From assembly GCA_023435025.1 (NCBI GenBank), contig JAEYSE010000017.1, positions 1 to 5,399 of the forward strand: a stretch of 5,399 bases of DNA, given 5' to 3'. Shown here piece after piece: positions 1-5,399 of this stretch. Both the position numbers and the translations under genes were made by a program. The DNA comes from Bacillota bacterium. GTDB taxonomy: Bacteria > Bacillota > Clostridia > Christensenellales > CAG-138. The notes under the pieces were generated by a model, which saw only the letters and a list, made by a program, of their open reading frames with translations, did not search any database and was not told the DNA's origin. Each line of letters starts with the position of its first letter. Positions within the stretch are counted from its first letter, which is position 1.

Positions 1-2104
1 GTATGATGGTGCCCGCTTTCTCCAGGAAATGCTCTACGCGCTCCCCCACGTGCTGCAGCGTATTTTTGAGCTGCGGGCGGCGATAGGGCGGCATTTCCAT
101 GACAAACGGGGCATCTGCCCCTCGAAACAGCGTCCGCTTGAATACAAGGCCAGTCAGCACCCCAAAAAGCATACCAAGCACATAGAGCGCAAACACCACC
201 ATTCCGCTACCGCGCCCAAAGAATGCCCCCGCAATCAGCCCATATACCGGCAGCTTGGCGGAACAGCTCATAAACGGCAGCAGAAATATAGTCATGCGCC
301 TGTCCTTCTCATTTTCCATGGTGCGCGCGCTCATGGCTGCGGGCACCGTGCACCCAAACCCCATCAGCATGGGAATAAAGGATTTTCCAGAAAGGCCGAT
401 ACGCTTTAACGGCTTATCCATAATAAATGCCGTTCGGGAAAGATAGCCGCTATCCTCCAATATGGAAAGGCAAAGAAACAGCAGCGCGATCTGCGGCAAA
501 AACGTCAGTACGCCGCCTACACCTGTGATAATGCCGTCGCAGATCAGGCTCACGAGCCAGCCCGACGTATCCATGGATGTTAGCCAGCCCCTGAGCCATG
601 GCGAAAGCGCCTCGCCAATGAGCGCCTCCACCTGATCGGAAAGCCAGGAGCCGACGCTACCGAATGTCAGCAGGAATATAAGGAGCATAATGAGCAGGAA
701 TACCGGCAGCGCGAAATATTTGTGGGTGAGAACTGCGTCGATCCGGTCCGAAATGCTGCGGTCCTCCATGCCGCGCTTTTTTGTGAGCGCTGCCGAAATT
801 ACCCGGGAAATGAAGCGATACCGGCTTTCAGCCACACGCATGCCGCTGTCAAACCGCTCGTCAGCTCCAGCGTAGGCCTGTATCACCCGGTCAATTTCTT
901 CCCGCGCGGAAGGCGGAAGCTGCAACTGTTCGAGTATGAGCGCGTCGCTTTCCAAAAGCTTCATCTGCGCCCAGTGCGCGGGGATACCCGCTTTTACCGC
1001 ATAATCATCTGCTATCTCGCCTATTTTGTGGTGCGCGGCGTGTGTCACATCGTCGTATACGTCGTCCGGCTCTATAAAATTGCGGCAATGCACCTGCTCG
1101 TGTATGATATCGACCAATAGCTCGCACTGCTTTAACAGCTCGTTCACACCCTCTCCCGTGCGCGCACTGATGGGGACAACGGGTATGCCCAGCTCCAGAG
1201 AAAGCCGACCTACGTCGATGCGGTCGCCGCGCTTTTCCACTTCATCCATCATGTTGAGCGCAAGGACCATGGGGCGCTCGAGTTCCATCAGCTGTACGGT
1301 CAGGTAAAGGTTGCGCTCCAAGTTGGTGCCATCCACAATGTTGATGATGGCGTCGGGCTGTTCTTCTATAATATAGTTTCGCGCAATGACCTCCTCAAGC
1401 GAGTAGGGGGAAAGCGAGTAGATGCCCGGCAGGTCCACAAGCAGCATCTCCTGCCCGTGGGCGCGCAGCCGCCCCTCCTTTTTTTCCACCGTTACGCCCG
1501 GCCAGTTGCCCACATATTCGCGCGAGCCGGTCATGGCGTTAAACAGCGTGGTCTTCCCGCTGTTGGGGTTGCCCACAAGCGCGAGCTTTACGGCCCTCCG
1601 CTCGTTTTGATTCGGGCCGCAAGGCCCTTTTGGTGCACGGCGGGATTGGCCCTTCGCCCTGCGCCTTTCACGGCGCGGGCAGCCTTCGCATGGAGAAGGG
1701 GACGTGCGAATCGGTTCGCCCTGCACGGATACGGCCCATTCCGTCAGCCGCATGGCGCGCTCATGGGCGGGGCGGTCGCTTTGCGCTTTATGCCCCGAAA
1801 GCAGCGCCTCCGCGCGTTTCATGCGCAGCCGATCCTCTGCGCGCGCCCGCGCAAGCGCCGCTTCTTCTTCCGCAGGGTCAAATAACTCGATGGACAGGGC
1901 ATCCTCCCGCCGCAGCGAAAGGTCATATCCACGCAGATGTACCTCTATGGGATCCCCAAGCGGGGCAGTTTTTCGTAACAGTATTCTTGTAAGCGGGGTA
2001 ATGCCCATATCCACCAGCCGCCGTTTTATGCGCGCATCCGCGCCGCCCACCGCGCTGATGACGCCGGATTCCCCCGGCAGCAGTTCCCCAAGCGTCTTTG
2101 CCAT
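1..2104 (-). CDS. feoB: FeoA-FeoB fusion, ferrous iron transporter (C-terminus off window)
   Basis: Fe(II) uptake GTPase of the cytoplasmic membrane with its FeoA partner fused to the N-terminus. The frame is open for 701 codons and runs off the left edge; perhaps 130-150 residues are missing. Residues about 4-74 are a FeoA SH3-like domain (RLVDMGITP at 29-37). Residues 75-170 are a charged linker with C139-x2-C142 and C162 in a very basic stretch. The FeoB G domain follows: G1 GNPNSGKT 178-185, G2 Thr205 in PGVTV, G3 DLPG 224-227, G4 NMMD 284-287, G5 SAR 313-315. A helical regulatory region lies at about 330-460. Membrane segments lie near 464-483, 529-549, 574-590, 604-625 and 634-655, with the conserved FeoB signatures LEDSGYL (549-555), GCTVPA (584-589) and SCSAKLPVY (613-621). 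The ATG at 2104 is chosen because GGAG lies 7 nt upstream; earlier in-frame ATGs (2143, 2149) sit at or before the predicted transcription start. Confidence 0.95.
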   Translation of the reverse strand, partial: MAKTLGELLPGESGVISAVGGADARIKRRLVDMGITPLTRILLRKTAPLGDPIEVHLRGYDLSLRREDALSIELFDPAEEEAALARARAEDRLRMKRAEALLSGHKAQSDRPAHERAMRLTEWAVSVQGEPIRTSPSPCEGCPRRERRRAKGQSRRAPKGPCGPNQNERRAVKLALVGNPNSGKTTLFNAMTGSREYVGNWPGVTVEKKEGRLRAHGQEMLLVDLPGIYSLSPYSLEEVIARNYIIEEQPDAIINIVDGTNLERNLYLTVQLMELERPMVLALNMMDEVEKRGDRIDVGRLSLELGIPVVPISARTGEGVNELLKQCELLVDIIHEQVHCRNFIEPDDVYDDVTHAAHHKIGEIADDYAVKAGIPAHWAQMKLLESDALILEQLQLPPSAREEIDRVIQAYAGADERFDSGMRVAESRYRFISRVISAALTKKRGMEDRSISDRIDAVLTHKYFALPVFLLIMLLIFLLTFGSVGSWLSDQVEALIGEALSPWLRGWLTSMDTSGWLVSLICDGIITGVGGVLTFLPQIALLFLCLSILEDSGYLSRTAFIMDKPLKRIGLSGKSFIPMLMGFGCTVPAAMSARTMENEKDRRMTIFLLPFMSCSAKLPVYGLIAGAFFGRGSGMVVFALYVLGMLFGVLTGLVFKRTLFRGADAPFVMEMPPYRRPQLKNTLQHVGERVEHFLEKAGTII

Positions 2105-2111
2105 GCGTTTG

Positions 2112-2115
2112 CTCC
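2112..2115 (-). promoter_or_regulatory. Ribosome binding site of the feoA-feoB fusion
   Basis: GGAG lies 7 nt before the ATG at 2104. The two further in-frame ATGs upstream, at 2143 and 2149, have no Shine-Dalgarno sequence, so this site decides the start. Confidence 0.75.
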
Positions 2116-2122
2116 GTTCCGT

Positions 2123-2138
2123 GTTAGCTTTTACTAAC
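2123..2138 (-). promoter_or_regulatory. Candidate operator: palindrome GTTAG-N6-CTAAC at the feoAB transcription start
   Basis: The minus strand reads GTTAGTAAAAGCTAAC, with two perfect 5-base arms around a 6-base centre. It begins a few bases downstream of the predicted transcription start (about 2141) and ends before the ribosome binding site, a position where a bound repressor would block transcription. The GTTAG/CTAAC arms resemble half-sites of DtxR/IdeR-type metal regulators, which commonly control feo genes. Seen: the palindrome and its position. Inferred: that it is an operator, and for which regulator family. A weak RNA hairpin is an alternative. Confidence 0.5.
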
Positions 2139-2147
2139 TCCATAGGC

Positions 2148-2175
2148 ATTGTACCAAAGCGCACACAAATGTCAA
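2148..2175 (-). promoter_or_regulatory. Housekeeping-type promoter of feoAB
   Basis: The -35 box is TTGACA (2175-2170), a perfect consensus match. The -10 box is TACAAT (2153-2148), five of six, after a 16-nt spacer. Transcription would start near 2141, giving a leader of about 37 nt. This is the strongest promoter-like sequence in the window and lies in the only gap upstream of feoAB. Confidence 0.8.
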
Positions 2176-2196
2176 TACACGAAACTTACCGTGTAT
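2175..2196. repeat. Inverted repeat touching the feoAB -35 box
   Basis: The arms ATACACG (2175-2181) and CGTGTAT (2190-2196) are perfect 7-base complements around 8 bases. The repeat shares one base with the -35 element. It could be a second regulator site or a weak transcript end for folA; no proper T run follows on the minus strand, so a strong terminator is unlikely. Confidence 0.4.
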
Positions 2197-2236
2197 CTGT
2201 CATTGTTATGATATGTATGGCTGTAAGAAAAAATGA

Positions 2237-2746
2237 TTACGTATTGATAGGACACATATTTTGATATGTGACATAGGAAAAAGAAAGGTCCTCATGAAAC
2301 TGAACGTCCGAACGCTCCGTAACCTCCCAGTTGTCCAGCGCGGCGAGGTCCGGCAAGGCGCAATCCGCTTCCCGTGTCGCATTGACATGCGTGATGAGCG
2401 CGCTTTCACAAAACGGCAGGAGTGCAGAATATACCTCTGCCCCGCCGATCACAAAAACTTCTTTGCCGGCAAACGCCGGAAGGCGCAGCAGTTCAAAAAG
2501 TTCGTCAATGGAATGGGCAATGCGGATATCCTGCGCATCGAGTGCTGTGTTACGGGTCAGGACGATATTATCACGGTTTACAAGCGGCCGCCCGCCGGGC
2601 AAAGACAGCATCGTTTTGCGTCCCATGACGACAACGTTGCCGGTTGTGAGCGCGCGAAAGCGCTTGAGATCGGCAGGGATGCGGAACAACAGCTCCCCCC
2701 GATACCCAAGGTTCCAGTTTTGATCCACAGCGGCAATCAGCTTCAT
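2237..2746 (-). CDS. folA: Dihydrofolate reductase
   Basis: A cytoplasmic enzyme that reduces dihydrofolate to tetrahydrofolate with NADPH. The protein has 169 residues, a normal length for a single-domain bacterial DHFR. Visible marks are the N-terminal strand MKLIAAVDQNWNLGYRGEL, the substrate-binding acid Asp26 in PADLKRF, MGRKT (41-45), the PGGRPLVNRDNIVL region (50-63) and the NADPH-binding VIGGAEVY (99-106). The usual Trp of the LPW motif is Phe here (ELLFRIP), as I recall from many clostridial enzymes. The start ATG has GGAG 6 nt upstream. It lies 17 nt downstream of thyA on the same strand, so the two are almost certainly co-transcribed: FolA recycles the dihydrofolate that ThyA produces. 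A longer frame continuing upstream through thyA (to 3124) is a shadow. No strong terminator is visible after the stop. Confidence 0.95.
   Translation of the reverse strand: MKLIAAVDQNWNLGYRGELLFRIPADLKRFRALTTGNVVVMGRKTMLSLPGGRPLVNRDNIVLTRNTALDAQDIRIAHSIDELFELLRLPAFAGKEVFVIGGAEVYSALLPFCESALITHVNATREADCALPDLAALDNWEVTERSDVQFHEDLSFSYVTYQNMCPINT
2253..2270. repeat. Small hairpin at the 3' end of folA
   Basis: The arms CACATAT and ATATGTG form a 7-bp, AT-rich stem with a 4-base loop, inside the last codons of folA. A run of six T follows on the minus strand only after 17 further bases, so it is not a standard terminator. It may protect the mRNA end, or simply reflect AT-rich chance. Confidence 0.3.
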
Positions 2747-2763
2747 GTTGATCTCCAATAATA

Positions 2764-3591
2764 TTATATAGCAACCGGGATGCTCGCAGTAAACGGGTGG
2801 AACTGGTACCCTTCCAACCGGAAGCTGTTTACGGTAAACGCGTAAAAATCCGTTGTGCCATCCCATACGAGCTTGGGTGAGGGCAGCGGCTCGCGCTTTA
2901 AGAGTTCCTCGACCAGCGGCACATGGCGGTCGTATATATGGGCGTCCGCAATGACATGCACAAGTTCCCCGGCCTCCAGCCCGGAAGCCGCCGCAAACAG
3001 ATGCACGAGCACCGAGTACTGGCAGACGTTCCAGTTGTTTGCGGTGAGCATATCCTGCGAGCGCTGGTTGAGTATGGCGTTTAATGTATTGCCCGTGACA
3101 TTGAACGTCATGCTGTAGGCGCACGGATAAAGGCTCATTTCATGGAGGTCTTCATGCACATAGAGATTTGTCATGATGCGGCGGCTCTGCGGGTTATGCT
3201 TTAAATCAAAGAGCACGCGGTCCACCTGATCGAACATGCCCTCTTTATATTGATGCTTTACGCCCAGCTGGTAGCCGTAGGCTTTTCCAATGCTACCGTC
3301 TTCATCCGCCCAATTATCCCAGATGCGACTGTTGAGCTCATGTACGTTGTTTGATTTTTTCTGCCAGATCCATAACAACTCGTCCACGGCGCTTTTAAAA
3401 TACGTGCGCCGCAAAGTAAGTATGGGGAATTCCTCTTTCAGATTGTATCTGTTTACAATGCCAAAGCGCTTGACGGTATGGGCGGGCGCGCCGTCCTCCC
3501 ATTTGGGGCGAACGTCAAGCTCCGTATCCCAGAACCCGTTTTTCAAAATATCACGGCAGTTTTCTATAAACAACTTGTCCGCATTGCTCAT
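2764..3591 (-). CDS. thyA: Thymidylate synthase (ThyA)
   Basis: Converts dUMP to dTMP using 5,10-methylene-tetrahydrofolate, releasing dihydrofolate; cytoplasmic, normally a homodimer. The protein has 275 residues, close to the B. subtilis ThyA length from memory. Marks visible: DVRPKWEDGAPAHT near the N-terminus, LLWIWQKKSNNVHELN (72-87), IWDNW, AYGYQLG (104-110), the phosphate-binding pair Arg137-Arg138 in QSRRIM, the catalytic Cys157 in LYPCAYS, RSQD (177-180), Asn188, and DAHIYDRH (216-223), which contacts the nucleotide sugar. The active-site context (PCAYSMTFNV) is like the Bacillus type, PCVYETQW, and unlike the E. coli PCH type. The LGxPFN loop reads LTANNWN, so its glycine is replaced. 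The start ATG has GGGAGG 6 nt upstream. It is first gene of a thyA-folA unit, with its own promoter at 3646-3674. Confidence 0.97.
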   Translation of the reverse strand: MSNADKLFIENCRDILKNGFWDTELDVRPKWEDGAPAHTVKRFGIVNRYNLKEEFPILTLRRTYFKSAVDELLWIWQKKSNNVHELNSRIWDNWADEDGSIGKAYGYQLGVKHQYKEGMFDQVDRVLFDLKHNPQSRRIMTNLYVHEDLHEMSLYPCAYSMTFNVTGNTLNAILNQRSQDMLTANNWNVCQYSVLVHLFAAASGLEAGELVHVIADAHIYDRHVPLVEELLKREPLPSPKLVWDGTTDFYAFTVNSFRLEGYQFHPFTASIPVAI

Positions 3592-3645
3592 GTGCAGCCT
3601 CCCGAGGATAGGATATGGAATATATTACGGTTGTGATCTTCGCTT

Positions 3646-3674
3646 ATTATACAGGAAAATGTTGAAAGCGTAAA
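3646..3674 (-). promoter_or_regulatory. Promoter of the thyA-folA unit
   Basis: The -10 box is a perfect TATAAT (3651-3646). The -35 box TTTACG (3674-3669) matches four of six, with a 17-nt spacer. Transcription would start near 3639 and leave a leader of about 48 nt, too short for a typical riboswitch. It lies in the 129-nt gap behind the HD gene. Confidence 0.7.
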
Positions 3675-3720
3675 TCAGACGCAGCCAACCCTTATGCAAT
3701 GATGTCTGTGTTCTGGCTCC

Positions 3721-4400
3721 CTAGATCAAGAGCTCTTCCAGTTTCCTTGCGCCGGTTTCCCGGTTGCTGGCGATTTCAGAAAACAGGGCATGATAGAACG
3801 CCTCGGCGTTTTTCCTGTGTTCCGCCGCAATCTGCCGTGCCCTGTCCGTATAGAATGCCCGGTAAACCTTTTTCAGCTTGTAATGGTATTCCTGAAAGAA
3901 TGTAGTTCTTTCCGCATCCGTCGCTTCAACAAGAATTTCCCCGTTTGGGTCCAGCAGGTACAATGGCTCGCCGATTTGCCCGCCGTATATCAGCGTGCGG
4001 GCAATTCCCATTGCACCGGTCGCGTCCAGCTTGTCTGCATCGAACAGAATTTTGCCTCGATGCTGTCCGGCTCGTTGTTCCCGCGGTACCGATGGGAAGC
4101 GATGCATGCCTGCACATGGCGGGCTTTACCTATACTCCAGCCGGATTGCAGCAGGTATTCATATGCCATTTCCCCGCCGACTTCTGCGTGGCAAAGCTCC
4201 AGATTTTCCGCCTGGCTTACCCGCCCGATATCGTGCAGCAGACTGGACGCCAATAGTACGTCCATATCCACACCCTTTTCGGTACCTGCAATATCCAGGG
4301 CATAATTCAACACGCGGTCAATGTGGTACCGGTCGTGTGCGCTGTCCTTCATCTGGGAGAGCATGTATGCCTCTATTTTTCGAAATTCCTGATTTGTCAC
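3721..4400 (-). pseudogene. HD-domain phosphohydrolase (YpgQ/YedJ type), frameshifted
   Basis: Metal-dependent HD-superfamily phosphohydrolase. Relatives include B. subtilis YpgQ, reported as a nucleotide pyrophosphohydrolase; the substrate here is unknown. The N-terminal frame (from 4400) contains AHDRYHIDRV (21-30) with His26, LLHDIG (54-59) with the His-Asp pair 56-57, and ASHRYRG (101-107). It then loses the family sequence and stops at 3990, giving 136 residues. The family sequence resumes in another frame as ILFDADKLDATGAMGIART and YGG, and runs to TAG at 3721. One extra A in the four-A tract at 4050-4053 would join both parts into about 226 residues, the usual family length. As written, the last metal-ligand aspartate region (DADKLD) is lost. 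The start is GTG at 4400, with AAGGAG 8 nt upstream. Either a recent inactivation, a sequencing error in a homopolymer, or less likely -1 ribosomal slippage at A-AAA. Confidence 0.85.
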
Positions 4401-4408
4401 GAAGACAG

Positions 4409-4414
4409 CTCCTT
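4409..4414 (-). promoter_or_regulatory. Ribosome binding site supporting the GTG start of the HD gene
   Basis: AAGGAG lies 8 nt before GTG at 4400. The in-frame ATG at 4445 lies upstream of the predicted transcription start (near 4427) and has no comparable site. Confidence 0.7.
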
Positions 4415-4433
4415 CATCTTTGGGTTGGTTTTT

Positions 4434-4442
4434 ATCATAGCA
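4434..4442 (-). promoter_or_regulatory. Extended -10 promoter of the HD gene
   Basis: The minus strand reads TGC-TATGAT, an extended -10 element (TGn plus a five-of-six -10 box). No good -35 lies at 16-18 nt; a TTGACG occurs with a 22-nt spacing, which is too far. The start would be near 4427, with a leader of about 27 nt that includes the AAGGAG site. Confidence 0.5.
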
Positions 4443-4493
4443 CATTTGGATTGGGCAAGCTCGTCAAAAGTGGGGCATCCGATGTTTTCATAT

Positions 4494-4527
4494 AAAAATA
4501 CAGCCTGTCGGCCATCCAACAAGCTGT
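4494..4527 (-). terminator. Rho-independent terminator of the hydrolase gene
   Basis: On the minus strand, ACAGCTTGT-TGG pairs with CCG-ACAGGCTGT around the loop ATGG, a 12-bp stem with two G-U pairs. It is followed after two bases by five T (4498-4494). It begins 16 nt after the hydrolase stop codon and separates that gene from the HD gene promoter. Confidence 0.85.
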
Positions 4528-4543
4528 TCTGCTTCATGCTGCG

Positions 4544-5399
4544 TCATGTGCCAAGCTTTTCATGCACAAACGCGCAGACCTCATCCAATGCCTGCGTGGC
4601 CTCAGGGAACATGGGCGCGAGCAAAGGAAAGCAATGGAACAGACCATCCCATACGTGAAGATGGACCTCCACGCCAGCTTCCTCCGCCCTCTCTGCAAAC
4701 CTCACAGAATCGTCGAGCAGCGTTTCGTAATCCCCCACGTGGATCATCACTGGTGACAGCCCCTTTAAATCACCAAACAGCGGCGAAGCGTAGGGGTGTC
4801 GCGCATCCCCGCCGCCCACATAATAGCCAAGGTAAGTCTCAGAAGATCGTCGAGGCGTGCAGGGGTCCGCCTTTAAACGGGTTTTATGGGAAGCGCCCGA
4901 GAGCGTCGCGTCCGTACAGGGGGAGAACGCCACACAAGCGGCAGGCAGGGGTACCCCTTCATCCTTCAACTTCAGCAAGGTAGATAGCTCCACGCCGCCG
5001 CCCGCCGAATCGCCCGCGAATACGATGTTCTCCGGCTTATAATCCTGGGCTAATACATAGCGGTACATCGCCGAACCATCGTTCGCAGCTGCGGGCGCTG
5101 GGTGCTCGGGCGCAAGGCTGTAATCAAAAACCAGCGCTTTTATTCCCAGGCGTTTTACAAAATTGCCCACAATGCCGCGATGGGAAAGCGCGCTGCCCAT
5201 CACAAAACCGCCGCCGTGGAAATAGAGCACCATTTTGTCCGGCTTACATCCTTTCGGTTCCACCCATTCGGCATACACAGGGGCATCCTCCAGTATGCGA
5301 ATGGAAATGCCGTCCACCGGTTTTACAAGCCGTTTTGCAGATTCATCCGTCTCTTGGCGCAGCTGCGCAATGGATGTATTCTGATCTACCGTTTCAGGC
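4544..5399 (-). CDS. Alpha/beta hydrolase of the hormone-sensitive lipase type (N-terminus off window)
   Basis: Probable cytoplasmic carboxylesterase acting on short-chain esters; the natural substrate cannot be told from sequence. The frame is open to the right edge (284 residues visible), and the true start lies outside, probably about 20-30 residues earlier. In the visible part: oxyanion-hole motif HGGG (61-64), DYSLAPEHPAPA (92-103), nucleophile elbow GDSAGG with Ser131 (129-134), the acid region GDYETLLDD (222-230), where Glu225 aligns with the usual catalytic Asp, and His255 in DGLFHCF. Together these give a complete triad, so the enzyme looks active. A GTG at 5317 is not the start, since family-like sequence (QLRQETDESAKRLV) continues in frame upstream. 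No signal peptide is visible. It is followed by a strong terminator, so it is transcribed apart from the HD gene. Confidence 0.9.
   Translation of the reverse strand, partial: PETVDQNTSIAQLRQETDESAKRLVKPVDGISIRILEDAPVYAEWVEPKGCKPDKMVLYFHGGGFVMGSALSHRGIVGNFVKRLGIKALVFDYSLAPEHPAPAAANDGSAMYRYVLAQDYKPENIVFAGDSAGGGVELSTLLKLKDEGVPLPAACVAFSPCTDATLSGASHKTRLKADPCTPRRSSETYLGYYVGGGDARHPYASPLFGDLKGLSPVMIHVGDYETLLDDSVRFAERAEEAGVEVHLHVWDGLFHCFPLLAPMFPEATQALDEVCAFVHEKLGT

Noticed and set aside
2143..2149. Earlier in-frame ATG codons (2143, 2149) for the Feo fusion.
   Set aside because: They overlap or precede the predicted transcription start and the -10 box, and have no ribosome binding site.
1457..2264. 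Long plus-strand frames over feoAB, including ones of 142 and 186 codons.
   Set aside because: They are antisense to a gene with unbroken domain motifs, show no recognisable family, and are explained by GC-rich codon use.
2237..3124. A 295-codon frame that extends folA upstream across part of thyA.
   Set aside because: Residues before the ATG at 2746 are an out-of-frame shadow of thyA. DHFR homology begins exactly at 2746, which has a good ribosome binding site.
3668..3702. CAGAC...GTCTG complement behind the HD gene as a terminator.
   Set aside because: It has only five base pairs with a loop of more than 20 bases and no T run.
4459..4480. TTGACG as the -35 box of the HD gene promoter.
   Set aside because: It lies 22 nt from the -10 box, beyond the usual 16-18 nt; the extended -10 element is a better explanation.
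4820..4880. Possible pair of compensating indels in the hydrolase, residues 179-187 (PCTPRRSSE).
   Set aside because: Shifting the frame here gives a somewhat family-like stretch, but needs two separate corrections. The sequence as written is open, and the segment is variable in this family, so the simple reading is kept.

Overview
The window carries five protein genes, all on the minus strand, so the region is read from high to low coordinates. The order of transcription is: an alpha/beta hydrolase (start beyond the right edge), a frameshifted HD-domain phosphohydrolase, thyA, folA, and a fused feoA-feoB iron transporter gene (end beyond the left edge). The long plus-strand reading frames are antisense shadows of these genes. 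No RNA gene, mobile element or CRISPR array was seen.

The likely source is a Gram-positive bacterium of the Clostridia type (Firmicutes/Bacillota) with a fairly GC-rich genome. This is inferred from strong GGAG-type ribosome binding sites, housekeeping-type promoters (TTGACA/TATAAT-like), a ThyA whose active-site region resembles the Bacillus subtilis type rather than E. coli, a clostridial-style DHFR, and FeoA fused to FeoB. No species can be named.

Region by region. 4544-5399: HSL-type carboxylesterase/lipase, incomplete at its N-terminus, closed by a good rho-independent terminator at 4494-4527. 3721-4400: YpgQ/YedJ-type HD phosphohydrolase with its own extended -10 promoter and a GTG start, broken by one missing A in an A tract at 4050-4053. 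2764-3591 and 2237-2746: thyA and folA, 17 nt apart behind one promoter (3646-3674). They form a thymidylate unit: ThyA makes dTMP and oxidises methylene-tetrahydrofolate to dihydrofolate, and FolA regenerates tetrahydrofolate. 2105-2236: a control region with a near-consensus promoter for feoAB, a palindrome GTTAG-N6-CTAAC just downstream of the predicted transcription start, and a second inverted repeat touching the -35 box. 1-2104: FeoA-FeoB fusion for ferrous iron uptake, with a cysteine-containing basic linker between the two parts.

Most genes here are ordinary housekeeping genes. The points worth a second look are the HD gene frameshift, the cysteine linker of the Feo fusion, and the candidate iron- or metal-responsive operator in front of it. 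I found no convincing new multi-gene system.
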